NCBI GenBank assembly: GCA_945882415.1
Contig: CAMCWC010000009.1
Location: 1-64,000 of the forward strand
Origin: Chthonomonas calidirosea
GTDB taxonomy: Bacteria > Armatimonadota > Fimbriimonadia > Fimbriimonadales > Fimbriimonadaceae
DNA length: 64,000 nt
Direction of reading: 5' to 3'
The notes below the pieces were generated by a model. That model had not been told where the DNA came from and did no database searches. It was given only the letters and a program-made list of their open reading frames with translations. This document shows, one piece after another, positions 43,603 to 51,681 of this stretch. Within the stretch, counting starts at the first letter, position 1. Each line of letters starts with the position of its first letter. A program made the position numbers and the translations under genes.

Positions 43603-44292
43603 ATGCAAAACATTGGTTTCGTCCGCGCTGCATACACCGAAGAGCTTCGAGCTATTGAGCACGATTTGCTTGAAATGGGCGCGCGTGCGGAGCACATGGT
43701 CGAAATGGCGATCGATAGTTTGACTCGCCTCGACAACGACTTGGCCATGGAAGTTTTGCGCAAGGACGACGAGATCGATGAGCAGGATCTCAGCATCGAG
43801 TCGCGATGTTTGCGCTTCATGGCCCTTCAGCAGCCACTAGCGGGAGATTTCCGCATCATCGGCACCGCACTGAAGGTCATCACTGATATCGAGCGCATTG
43901 GCGACCTAGCCGTTGACGTCGCGAAGATCGGCATGAAGATCGAGAAGGAGTTTGGAAATGCCGACGTGGTGGACATTCCGAGGATGGGTGCGCTTGCCCG
44001 GGAAATGCTTCGACTCTCGCTTCAGGCGTATTCCCAGCACGATACGGCGCTCATTGCACGCGTCAATCAGCTTGAGGACGAAGTCGACGAGATGTACCGC
44101 GTCTTGCGCGGGCAAATCTTTGAGAACATGAAACTCAGCCAGGAGAATGTCATCACCGACGGCTGGCTCCTCATGGCAATTCATCACGTGGAGCGCATTG
44201 CCGACCACGCCCTCAACATCTCGGAGCGCGTGAAGTACATGGTTACCGGGACCTTCCGAGACTCCGTTGCGCCGCCTGAAGCAACAAGCTAA
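43603..44292 (+). CDS. phoU: Phosphate-signalling complex protein PhoU
   Basis: A 229-residue all-helical protein with two PhoU three-helix bundles: MGARAEHMVEMAIDSLTRLDNDLAMEVLRKDDEIDE and LMAIHHVERIADHALNISERVKYMVTG, with the E(x)xxD metal-binding patterns. PhoU represses the Pho regulon through the Pst transporter and PhoR. No pst or phoR gene adjoins it. Confidence 0.95.
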   Translation: MQNIGFVRAAYTEELRAIEHDLLEMGARAEHMVEMAIDSLTRLDNDLAMEVLRKDDEIDEQDLSIESRCLRFMALQQPLAGDFRIIGTALKVITDIERIGDLAVDVAKIGMKIEKEFGNADVVDIPRMGALAREMLRLSLQAYSQHDTALIARVNQLEDEVDEMYRVLRGQIFENMKLSQENVITDGWLLMAIHHVERIADHALNISERVKYMVTGTFRDSVAPPEATS

Positions 44293-44330
44293 AGCTAAAT
44301 TGCACCATCTGACCATTGCTCATCGTTTGA

Positions 44331-44819
44331 ATGGGTATGGATCTCGGTTTAGTTTTGGCAGCGTTAGTTCCAGGGGTGGTCGCGCCGATCTTTCCGTCCA
44401 TTGTCTTTAAAAGCCCAGACATCGTCGTTTTCGAAGTTAGCCGGGCGAAGCCTTCGATCCTGCCCAAGTTATCGGAAGTGAGATTTCGAGTTCTCGATCT
44501 TGCCGGGAAGATGGTCGCAGATTCCGATCGCCGAGGCTTGCCCGTGTTTGTAACCCCGACAAACTCTGACCCTATGCTGGCGATCATGACCGTAGACCTT
44601 GCACCTGGTCGTCTCCGATTGGTCTATCTGCCGGCCGAGCATCGGTTCCGAAATCATCTGGCCGTAGGCAGCGGCGCGCTGTTCGTGTGGGTGTCGGTTC
44701 GGCCAGCGAACGAAGCGGAGGTATATTCGAAGCTAGATGAAGGAGGAGTTGCGCGAACTTTGGCGCTACCGAGAGCTTCTCTTTACTATCGTCGAACGCG
44801 ATCTGCGAATTCGCTATAA
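44331..44819 (+). CDS. Hypothetical protein overlapping the ABC-2 permease gene
   Basis: A 162-residue frame with ATGs at 44331 and 44337. The N-terminus is hydrophobic (LGLVLAALVPGVVAPIFPSIVF), and the remainder is probably beta-rich (EVRFRVLDLAGKMVADS, MLAIMTVDLAPGRLRLVYLP). It looks coding until about 44735, but its last 28 codons overlap the permease start by 83 nt, which is unusual; a natural end may have been lost by a frameshift. No family recognised. Confidence 0.45.
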   Translation: MGMDLGLVLAALVPGVVAPIFPSIVFKSPDIVVFEVSRAKPSILPKLSEVRFRVLDLAGKMVADSDRRGLPVFVTPTNSDPMLAIMTVDLAPGRLRLVYLPAEHRFRNHLAVGSGALFVWVSVRPANEAEVYSKLDEGGVARTLALPRASLYYRRTRSANSL

Positions 44820-45594
44820 GAACAGCGCGCTCGGATTCCTTTGGTCGCTGATCATTCCGATCGTTACAACCGGTGTTCTGACCTTTGTGTATGGCTACCT
44901 GGCCAACAACGGCGTCAGCAACTTTAGCGCGTACGTCATGGCGGCGTACCTACCGTATCTGTTCTTCCAGCAGTCGATTCTGGACTCCGCTCAGTCGGTC
45001 TTGTCGCAAGTGCCGCTGATCAAGAAGATTTACTTCCCGCGCGAGTTACTGCCGCTGGGGATCATCATTGCCAACTTCATTCACTTGCTGTTGGGCTGGC
45101 TGGTGTTCTTTGCGTTCCTCGGGTTCATCTACCTTCGAAATCCGCAGGTGAATCCGTTCCAACTCAGCACGATCCAGCTGCCGTTGTTGATGCTGATTTC
45201 ACTCTTCCTGTCAACGGGTCTCGGTTTGATCGTGTCGGCGCTCAACACCTTCTACGAAGATGTGAAGTACCTAACGGGTGTAGCGATGTACCTGCTGTTT
45301 TTCCTGTCGCCCATTACTTACACCTCCGAGACGGTTGCGTATTCCAACATCAATCAACGCACCAATGGGATGTTGTTCAGCCTGTACCACCTGAACCCAA
45401 TCGCGGCGCTGTCGACCGGCTATCGGCAAGCCCTACTTGCGCCCGCGAGCATCACCATCGGAAACACTACGCATCCGCCGATCGGGATGAAGCCGATGTA
45501 CTTGTACATCGCGGCGGCCGTTTCCGTGGTGGTGCTGATCGGTGGCTACGCCATGTTCAACCGGATGAAGTGGCGCTTTGTGGAGCGGCCATGA
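44737..45594 (+). CDS. ABC-2 type polysaccharide export permease (Wzm/TagG-like)
   Basis: A 285-residue inner-membrane protein with about six transmembrane segments. MKEELRELWRYRELLFTIVERDLRIRYKNSALGFLWSLIIP is the classic N-terminus of Wzm/TagG/KpsM-type exporters, and RELLPLGIIIANFIHLLL and the LNPIAALSTGYRQALL loop are typical. With the next ATPase it exports O-antigen-like or teichoic-like glycans on a lipid carrier. The ATG at 44737 fits the family exactly. ATGA overlap with the ATPase gene. Confidence 0.92.
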   Translation: MKEELRELWRYRELLFTIVERDLRIRYKNSALGFLWSLIIPIVTTGVLTFVYGYLANNGVSNFSAYVMAAYLPYLFFQQSILDSAQSVLSQVPLIKKIYFPRELLPLGIIIANFIHLLLGWLVFFAFLGFIYLRNPQVNPFQLSTIQLPLLMLISLFLSTGLGLIVSALNTFYEDVKYLTGVAMYLLFFLSPITYTSETVAYSNINQRTNGMLFSLYHLNPIAALSTGYRQALLAPASITIGNTTHPPIGMKPMYLYIAAAVSVVVLIGGYAMFNRMKWRFVERP

Positions 45595-46373
45595 GCGAGG
45601 CAATGGCAACTCGCACACCAACGATTTCGGTCCGGAATCTGCGCAAGAAGTTTCGGGTCAGCAACTCCGCCATTGGCGGATTGAAAACCCTTCTGCTGTG
45701 GTGGAAGAAGCGCTCCGTCCGCGAGTTTGAGGTCCTGAAGGGGCTCGACTTTGATTGTTATCCTGGCGAATGCGTGTCCGTGATCGGGCGAAACGGAGCG
45801 GGGAAGAGCACGTTGTTGGCGATCCTGGCCCGGGTCTACCGACAAACATCGGGCGAAGTCAAAGTAAATGGCCGCATCGCTCCGTTGCTGGAACTCGGCG
45901 CTGGTTTCCACCCCGACCTGACCGGGATGGAGAACATCATTTTCAACGGCGTTGTCCTCGGCCTAACGCGAAAGCAGATTCGAGAGCGGATCCCGCAGAT
46001 CATCGAATTCTCGGAACTTGGCGACAGCATCAACTCGCCGGTTCGAAGCTACTCCAGCGGCATGCTCGCTCGGCTTGGATTTGCCGTGGCGATTCATGTT
46101 GATGCAGACATCCTTTTGGTGGACGAAGTCTTGAGCGTCGGTGATTACGCCTTCGAGCAAAAATGCTACGACCGCGTGGACCGATTCCGCAAGGAAGGTG
46201 GAACGATTCTCATGGTCTCGCACAACTTGCAGGCGGTCGAGCGATTCAGCGACCGGTGCGTTTGGCTACGTGACGGGCAGATGGTCATGAGTGGCCTTCC
46301 CGACGACGTCCTGGCCGCCTATCTCAAGGACCAAGTTTCGGCCCAAGTCGCGGAAACCGAAGCACCTGAGTAA
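45591..46373 (+). CDS. Polysaccharide export ABC ATPase (Wzt/TagH-like)
   Basis: A 260-residue ATPase: Walker A GRNGAGKSTLLAIL, LLELGAGFHPDLTGMENI (typical of Wzt/KpsT), signature YSSGMLARLGFAVAIHVDADILLVDEVLSVGD. The C-terminal carbohydrate-binding domain of Wzt is absent, so substrate recognition lies elsewhere or is not needed. The ATG at 45591 overlaps the permease stop. Its 3' end overlaps the convergent glycosyltransferase gene by 50 nt. Confidence 0.92.
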   Translation: MSEAMATRTPTISVRNLRKKFRVSNSAIGGLKTLLLWWKKRSVREFEVLKGLDFDCYPGECVSVIGRNGAGKSTLLAILARVYRQTSGEVKVNGRIAPLLELGAGFHPDLTGMENIIFNGVVLGLTRKQIRERIPQIIEFSELGDSINSPVRSYSSGMLARLGFAVAIHVDADILLVDEVLSVGDYAFEQKCYDRVDRFRKEGGTILMVSHNLQAVERFSDRCVWLRDGQMVMSGLPDDVLAAYLKDQVSAQVAETEAPE

Positions 46374-47244
46374 AGATTCGCAGCTGTTCGCGGAAGCGGG
46401 ACACTCTCCCAAGGGTCAGAAGGGTTAGAAGTCCCCAGATAAGCACCCGGTATAGCGCTCCGAGTCGGTCGAGCAGGAAGCAAACGGCAGACGCAAACTT
46501 GCCGTGATGAATCTCGAAGTAGAGCTCCTTTCCTCGGTTGTACAGGCCAACGGCTCGAGCCCGGTTCTTGCTGCTTGAGCCCAGCTCATGCGTGAACTTG
46601 GCGTACGGAACGTAGAGAATCTTCCCTTGGGTCGAGAGACGAAGGCATAGGTCGGTGTCCTCGCAGTAAAGAAAGAACCGCTCGTCCCACTTGATGTGAG
46701 ATCGGCGAGTCATCAAGCATGCTCCCATCACCTGGGGCGTCTCGGTCGGTCCATCGGTCCGAACCAGTTGGTGCGTGTTCCAGTACGGTGAAAACAACTT
46801 CACCTTCGGCAAAAGTTTCTCCAGCCAGAACTGCTCGCAGAACACCGCCCAAAGGGTCAGCTGGTTTGCCGTGCTCGTTTGGAGCGTGCCATCCAGATTC
46901 AAAAGCATTCCTCCGGCCGCGACAACCTTTTCGTCGTCAAAAACCTCAGCAAGGTCTGCGATGGCGTGGGGGAAGGCGTACGCATCGCTATTCAAGTAGA
47001 GGACCAACGACCCGGATGCGACGGCGGCCGCCTGGTTATTCGCAGCGCCGAAGCCTCGATTGACCACATTCTTGATCAGCTGAACGTGTGGGAAGTCGTT
47101 TTCGACCATCTCCGAAGATCCATCTGCCGACGCGTTATCGACAACGATGACCTCGAATTCTTGCGAAATCGCTTCCAGGCACCGCCGAAGTTTGTCCTTT
47201 GTGTTGTAGCTAACGATGGCTACGCTAACGGTCCGGGGTGGCAT
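46324..47244 (-). CDS. Glycosyltransferase family 2 (rhamnosyltransferase-like)
   Basis: A 306-residue GT-A fold transferase: VSVAIVSYNTKDKLRRCLEAI, IVVDNASADGSSEMVE, GFGAANNQAA, LYLNSDAY (the DxD-equivalent) and RRSHIKWDERFFLYCEDTDLCLRL are typical of GT2 enzymes of the WbbL type. C-terminal hydrophobic stretches (FLLDRLGALYRVLIWGLLTLLTLG) suggest membrane association. It probably builds the glycan exported by the neighbouring ABC system. Convergent with the ATPase gene. Confidence 0.88.
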   Translation of the reverse strand: MPPRTVSVAIVSYNTKDKLRRCLEAISQEFEVIVVDNASADGSSEMVENDFPHVQLIKNVVNRGFGAANNQAAAVASGSLVLYLNSDAYAFPHAIADLAEVFDDEKVVAAGGMLLNLDGTLQTSTANQLTLWAVFCEQFWLEKLLPKVKLFSPYWNTHQLVRTDGPTETPQVMGACLMTRRSHIKWDERFFLYCEDTDLCLRLSTQGKILYVPYAKFTHELGSSSKNRARAVGLYNRGKELYFEIHHGKFASAVCFLLDRLGALYRVLIWGLLTLLTLGRVSRFREQLRIFTQVLRFPRLGPKLGP

Positions 47245-47257
47245 CTGGACATGATGC

Positions 47258-47263
47258 TACAAT
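47258..47263 (+). promoter_or_regulatory. -10 box of greA (near-leaderless)
   Basis: TACAAT sits 9 nt upstream of the greA ATG, leaving a leader of about 2-3 nt and no Shine-Dalgarno. Confidence 0.5.
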
Positions 47264-47272
47264 AAATGTCCT

Positions 47273-47749
47273 ATGTCCAAGGACATCCAGGTCACAAAAG
47301 AAGGATTCGACGCTCTAAAGGCGGAGCTGGAAGAACTGAAAGGCCCGGTTCGGAACAACATCGCGGAAGCCATCCGCGAAGCCAAGAGTCACGGAGACCT
47401 TCGTGAGAACGCGGCTTACCACGAGGCCAAGCTCAACCAGACGCGACTTGAGAAGAGAATCTCCGATCTTGAGCGAGCCGTCCAGTACGCCAAGGTAGTC
47501 GAACGTCCAGCCGACGCGGGCAATGGCGCATACATAGGATCGACCGTCAAGTTGCTCGACCTAGAGTTTGATGACGAGTTCGAAGTCACTTTAGTTGGCG
47601 CCTACGAGGCCGATCCGAACAAGAGTCAAATCTCCATCGATTCTCCGCTGGGTCTCGCACTCAACGGTCGCGAAGCCGGTGAAGAAATCGACGTGGTTGC
47701 GCCGGCGGGCAAGCAGAAGTACCGCATCCTCGGCGTCGCCGCACCGTAG
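47273..47749 (+). CDS. greA: Transcription elongation factor GreA
   Basis: A 158-residue Gre factor that rescues backtracked RNA polymerase by stimulating transcript cleavage. The coiled-coil tip HGDLRENAAYHEAK keeps the acidic residues (Asp and Glu) needed for catalysis, and the C-terminal domain has DVVAPAGKQKYRILGV. It is divergent from the glycosyltransferase gene. A divergent GreA-like paralogue lies at 57932-58435. Confidence 0.95.
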   Translation: MSKDIQVTKEGFDALKAELEELKGPVRNNIAEAIREAKSHGDLRENAAYHEAKLNQTRLEKRISDLERAVQYAKVVERPADAGNGAYIGSTVKLLDLEFDDEFEVTLVGAYEADPNKSQISIDSPLGLALNGREAGEEIDVVAPAGKQKYRILGVAAP

Positions 47750-47776
47750 TTTGTTTTGCTTGATAGGGAAACAAAC

Positions 47777-48433
47777 GTGAGCAAGCCCATCCGAAGTACG
47801 CAGTGGATTTTGGCCATCGTCGCGATTGGGCTTGTCGGTTGCGCCGGCCCTGCGCCGAGTGCTGCTTCCGGCGAGACCACGGTTCCGGCCGAGGAAAAGA
47901 TCGTTCTCGCCCCAAGCTTTACTGAGAGCGAACTTTTTCTGATTCACGAGGGAAATTCTCTCAAGCTCGGTTCGTCCTACGACCAGGCCGTGAAAGTCTT
48001 CGCTCCGGAAGCCAATTCGTTCGAGTTCGCCGAATTGCCGAAGCGATTTCAGCAGCCATATCGTGGTCAAGGCTGGGAGACGGCGAGAGAATCTTTCGGC
48101 ACGATCATGTACCAGCAGCGCATCGCGGTGGCGATGTACCAGTTAGACCGGGCTACGAAAGTTCAGCTTGAAGACCTCGTGAACCTCTACACCAGCACAT
48201 TTTCTGGCGTGACTCCCGAGAAGGTTGAAGGCAAGACGGTCCAGAACTGGTTCTGGAAACAAGGCGGGCAAACCCTGATGATCTCGGCCACCCAAGCGAG
48301 CACGGGAACCCTCCACGTTGCGGTTGCGCTGGGGTTGGACGACACCATGAAAGAGATCGGCGCGACTGAGACGGCGCTCGCCGATCAGGTCAAATCGGTC
48401 GATTCGAGATTTGGCCGAGAAGTCCCAAAATAG
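47777..48433 (+). CDS. Putative lipoprotein, 218 aa
   Basis: From the GTG at 47777 (AGGGA Shine-Dalgarno 8 nt before) the protein begins VSKPIRSTQWILAIVAIGLVGCAG, a lipoprotein leader with acylated Cys. The mature domain is mixed alpha/beta with no recognised family (FTESELFLIHEGNSLKLGSS, FGTIMYQQRIAVAMYQLD). The frame extends to a start at 47756, but that would lengthen the leader. It follows greA by 27 nt. It is followed directly by the 48434-48640 unit. Confidence 0.7.
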   Translation: MSKPIRSTQWILAIVAIGLVGCAGPAPSAASGETTVPAEEKIVLAPSFTESELFLIHEGNSLKLGSSYDQAVKVFAPEANSFEFAELPKRFQQPYRGQGWETARESFGTIMYQQRIAVAMYQLDRATKVQLEDLVNLYTSTFSGVTPEKVEGKTVQNWFWKQGGQTLMISATQASTGTLHVAVALGLDDTMKEIGATETALADQVKSVDSRFGREVPK

Positions 48434-48465
48434 TTGACGCGATTTCGAACAACCTCGCGTATATT
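48434..48465 (+). promoter_or_regulatory. Candidate promoter of the small leader/RNA unit
   Basis: TTGACG (48434-48439) directly follows the previous stop codon and TATATT is at 48460-48465. The spacer is 20 bp, longer than ideal, so the -10 box may be offset. The expected start is near 48472. Confidence 0.45.
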
Positions 48466-48501
48466 TAACTATCCCAACTAAAGGAGGTGGTGCTAAACAA
48501 A

Positions 48502-48543
48502 ATGAGTTCAGATAATAGCCACCGAGAGGGTTGTGGGTTTTAA
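48502..48543 (+). CDS. Putative 13-residue leader peptide ORF
   Basis: ATG at 48502 preceded by AAAGGAGGTGGTG (48480-48492), an almost perfect complement to the 16S rRNA 3' end, with 9-12 nt spacing. It encodes MSSDNSHREGCGF and stops at TAA. The coding part runs into the first arm of the conserved-looking stem (CACCGAGA). Short, so coding status is inferred from the Shine-Dalgarno alone. Confidence 0.45.
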   Translation: MSSDNSHREGCGF

Positions 48544-48604
48544 AGACTCGCAATAGTTAGGCGGGTTCTTCATGAACCCTTCCTTCTCGGTGTACAAAAA
48601 AACT

Positions 48605-48638
48605 AAGGGTCGCCTCGGCGGCCCTTTTTCATTTTTGG
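48605..48638 (+). terminator. Rho-independent terminator upstream of kdsB
   Basis: A 9-bp stem (48605-48613 with 48618-48626, one G-U pair, loop CTCG) is followed by a T-run TTTTTCATTTTT. It lies 14 nt before the kdsB GTG. Confidence 0.85.
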
Positions 48639-48651
48639 GTTAAGTAGTCAG

Positions 48652-49380
48652 GTGAAAACGGTCATCGTGATTCCGGCCCGAATGGGAAGCACTCGTTTCC
48701 CTGGCAAGCCATTGGTTCATCTGGCAGGGAAGCCAATGGTGGAGTGGGTCTATCGCGCGGCAATCGATTCTTCCTGCGCGGATGAAGTGGTGATTGCGAC
48801 CCCAGACCAAGAGATACTTGATGCGGCGGCTCTTTTCGGCGCGCCTGCGATCTTAACACGGCAAGATCATCCAAGCGGTACCGACCGATTGGCTGAAGTG
48901 GCAGACTCGCTTGCTGCCGATGTTTTCGTAAACCTCCAGGGCGACGAGCCGCTCATCGACTCCGCCACAATTCGCGCCTGCGCAAATGCGCTTCAAGCCT
49001 CGCCAACCGCTCATGCTTCGAGCGTCTATGCAGAGTGTTCCGAGTCGGAGGTCGACGAGCCTTCGGCAGTGAAGGTAGTGCTCCGATCCGATGAAACCGC
49101 ACTCTATTTCAGCCGGTACTCGTTGCCGTATCCTCGGAATCGGCGGGAGCTTCCGGTTTGGAAGCACATCGGAATCTATGCGTACCGCCCGGGAACCCTC
49201 CGACGCTTCGTCGCGCTCGGACCAAGTCCGCTAGAGCTAACCGAAGGGCTTGAACAGCTTCGCTTGCTAGAAAACGGCATGCAGATTCAGATGGTCCAGG
49301 GAGTGGCATCGCCGATCTCGGTGGATACGCCAGAGCAGGCCGTCACGGCAAACGAGCTTCTTTTGTCACGTGGTGCGTAA
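48652..49380 (+). CDS. kdsB: 3-deoxy-manno-octulosonate cytidylyltransferase
   Basis: A 242-residue CMP-Kdo synthetase, which activates Kdo for lipopolysaccharide inner core. VIPARMGSTRFPGKPLVHLAGKPMVEWVY, VFVNLQGDEPLIDS and LPYPRNRRELPVWKHIGIYAYRPG are diagnostic. Its presence implies an outer membrane with Kdo-containing LPS. The GTG start has no clear Shine-Dalgarno, and a terminator sits just upstream, so expression depends on read-through or on the leader element. Confidence 0.95.
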   Translation: MKTVIVIPARMGSTRFPGKPLVHLAGKPMVEWVYRAAIDSSCADEVVIATPDQEILDAAALFGAPAILTRQDHPSGTDRLAEVADSLAADVFVNLQGDEPLIDSATIRACANALQASPTAHASSVYAECSESEVDEPSAVKVVLRSDETALYFSRYSLPYPRNRRELPVWKHIGIYAYRPGTLRRFVALGPSPLELTEGLEQLRLLENGMQIQMVQGVASPISVDTPEQAVTANELLLSRGA

Positions 49381-49397
49381 GAATCTCGAACGTTTGT

Positions 49398-49403
49398 TAT
49401 ACT
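49398..49403 (+). promoter_or_regulatory. Extended -10 box upstream of the rel gene
   Basis: TGTTATACT (extended -10, TGn plus TATACT) lies 52 nt before the proposed ATG (49456) and 7 nt before an in-frame TTG (49411). No -35 box seen. Confidence 0.5.
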
Positions 49404-49455
49404 GACTCCATTGTTCCGTGACCGTGGAAGGCAGCGTCGCCTCCTCCGGCCAACG

Positions 49456-51681
49456 ATGCCCATGGACTCGCTCAACAGTGACCAATCTGCCAGGGTGTCG
49501 GATGAGTTTGATGCGCTTTTGGCCCTGATTTCCGACCGGCGGCCCGAAGCAAATCTTCCTCGAATTCGACGCGCCTTCGACTATTCGCGCGATGCCCACA
49601 GCGATCAAGTGCGCTCCTCGGGCGAACCCTACATCCTGCATCCTATTGCCGTCGCGCACATCCTCGCCGACCTTGGGATGGATGACGACACGATCTGTGC
49701 CGCGCTTCTGCACGATGTTTTGGAGGATTGCCCGCAGGCAACTTATGCCGAAATCAAACGTGAGTTCGGCGAAGAAGTAGTCGAGCTGGTGGAATCCGTC
49801 ACCAAGCTTAAACTTGACGACAAGCCAGAACACACCGCCCGAGAGCGCGCCGCCGCGAAGACCGCCCGCACAGCAGAAACCCTCCGAAAAATGCTCCTCG
49901 CGATGTCGAAAGACTTTCGCGTGATGGTCATCAAGTTAGCCGACCGGCTTCATAACATGATGACGCTCGACGCGCTCGCGCCGGCAAAGCGAACCCGGAT
50001 CGCGAACGAAACGCTTGATGTCTACGCGCCCCTTGCCGCCCGACTCGGAATCTGGCAGATCAAATGGCAGCTTGAGGACCTGGCCTTCATGGCCCTCCAC
50101 CCCCGTGAGTATCAAGAGGTCAACGACCTTGTTGGCAATACGCGGAAGCAGCGCGAGCAGGAGCTTGAGAAGGTCATCGTTGTCCTTCGCGAAACGTGTC
50201 TTGAAAAAGGCGTGAGCCTGGTCGACATTCGCGGGAGGCCGAAGCACCTCTTTTCGATCTGGAACAAGATGGTGCGGCAAGGGTTGGATTTCGAAGAAAT
50301 CTACGACCTTTTGGCTTTGCGCATCATTGTCGAAACCATCCCGGATTGCTACGTCGCGCTAGGTGCGGTTAACGAAAGCTACGTCCCGATTCCGCAGCTT
50401 TTCTACGATTACATCGCTCGCCCGAAGCCGAACGGATACCAGTCGCTGCACACCAAGGTCATCGGCCCGAACGGGCAGCCGCTCGAAATCCAGATTCGAA
50501 CGAAGGAAATGCACCAGATCTCCGAGTTCGGCGTCGCAGCGCACTGGAGCTACAAAGAAGGCAAAGCCGCGGCAGACGAGCAGAAGCGCCTGCAGAATCT
50601 CCGGCAGCAGCTGTTCGACTGGTCCTCAGACTCACGAACGAGCAGCGACTTTCTTCGAACCCTATCGACTGACCTCTTCTCCGAACAAACCTTCGTCTTT
50701 ACGCCGAAGGGAGACGTCATCGACCTTCCGGCCGATTCCACGCCGGTGGACTTCGCGTTCCGAGTTCACACCGAACTAGGCATGACCCTCATTGGCGCGC
50801 GGATCAATGGCCAGATGATTCCGCTCAGCACGCGCCTCAAGAACGGGGACGTCGTCGAGATCATCAACCGATCCAACGCTTCACCGAGCATGGACTGGCT
50901 GGAGTTCGTTAAGAGCGCCCATGCTCGAAGCAAGCTCCGCACGCACTTCCGGAAGCAGACTCGAAACGAGGATGCAAGCCGCGGTCGAGAGCTGCTCGAA
51001 AAGGAACTGAAGTCCTTCGGGCTCGAGCCAAAACAGTATCTCGGCGAAGACAAATTGCGTGCAGTTGCGGATCAGCTCGATAGTTGCGATTCCGCTCAAG
51101 ACGTACTCGCAAAGCTCGGATCCGGACTCGTCTCGGTCCAGAACGTTGTCGAAAAACTTCGTGGCAACCCGAACGAGCGGACGAAAGTTGACCGTATCGA
51201 AGTCACGAAAACCAAGGAAGGCAAGCTTGCCCTTCACGGCGACGGTGTCGATGGCATTTTGGTCAGCCGTTCGAAGTGTTGCAGCCCAATTCCCGGAGAT
51301 GAAGTCGTCGGTTACGTCACACGTGGACGAGGGATCATGGTGCACCGCAAGGTTTGCCCGAACGCGATGGCGTACGTTACGAGCGAACCCGAGCGCCTGA
51401 TGCCTTACGCGTGGCCAAAAGATGGAAATCTTTATCCGGTTCCGCTTCGGATTCTTGCCGTCAACCGTCTCGGCTTGCTGATGGATGTTTCCACGATCTT
51501 CGGCGAAACGAAGACCAACGTTTCAGGTCTCAAGGCGCATCCACTGCCAAACCAGACTTACGAAATTAATGTTGCGATTGACGTTACCGACACCGATCAC
51601 TTGAACCACGTGATGACGCGCATCGCAAATCTCAGCGATATCCTCAGCATCTTGCGAATGTTTAGCCGGGTGGGCAAGTAA
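49456..51681 (+). CDS. rel: Bifunctional (p)ppGpp synthetase/hydrolase (Rel/SpoT)
   Basis: A 741-residue RSH protein with the full domain order: HD hydrolase (YILHPIAVAHILADLGM, ALLHDVLEDC), synthetase (DLLALRIIVETIPDCYVALGAVNESY, ARPKPNGYQSLHTKV), TGS (VFTPKGDVIDLPADSTPVDFAF), then a C-terminal ACT-type region. HD residues are intact, so both activities are expected. The ATG at 49456 was chosen; the frame starts at TTG 49411. It ends at dtd, with A of TAA shared as the first base of the dtd ATG. Confidence 0.94.
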   Translation: MPMDSLNSDQSARVSDEFDALLALISDRRPEANLPRIRRAFDYSRDAHSDQVRSSGEPYILHPIAVAHILADLGMDDDTICAALLHDVLEDCPQATYAEIKREFGEEVVELVESVTKLKLDDKPEHTARERAAAKTARTAETLRKMLLAMSKDFRVMVIKLADRLHNMMTLDALAPAKRTRIANETLDVYAPLAARLGIWQIKWQLEDLAFMALHPREYQEVNDLVGNTRKQREQELEKVIVVLRETCLEKGVSLVDIRGRPKHLFSIWNKMVRQGLDFEEIYDLLALRIIVETIPDCYVALGAVNESYVPIPQLFYDYIARPKPNGYQSLHTKVIGPNGQPLEIQIRTKEMHQISEFGVAAHWSYKEGKAAADEQKRLQNLRQQLFDWSSDSRTSSDFLRTLSTDLFSEQTFVFTPKGDVIDLPADSTPVDFAFRVHTELGMTLIGARINGQMIPLSTRLKNGDVVEIINRSNASPSMDWLEFVKSAHARSKLRTHFRKQTRNEDASRGRELLEKELKSFGLEPKQYLGEDKLRAVADQLDSCDSAQDVLAKLGSGLVSVQNVVEKLRGNPNERTKVDRIEVTKTKEGKLALHGDGVDGILVSRSKCCSPIPGDEVVGYVTRGRGIMVHRKVCPNAMAYVTSEPERLMPYAWPKDGNLYPVPLRILAVNRLGLLMDVSTIFGETKTNVSGLKAHPLPNQTYEINVAIDVTDTDHLNHVMTRIANLSDILSILRMFSRVGK

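Larger units (their letters stand above)
48472..48640 (+). ncRNA. Structured small RNA or attenuator leader before kdsB
   Basis: Between promoter and terminator the RNA can form an 8-bp outer stem (CACCGAGA 48520-48527 with TCTCGGTG 48585-48592) and an inner 6-bp hairpin (GGGTTC/GAACCC, 48563-48579). GGGTT is also present at 48528-48532 and 48536-48540 and could compete for AACCC (48575-48579), which gives mutually exclusive folds. It ends in a strong terminator before kdsB. It may be a stand-alone small RNA or a leader controlling kdsB; no known family is recognised. Confidence 0.55.
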
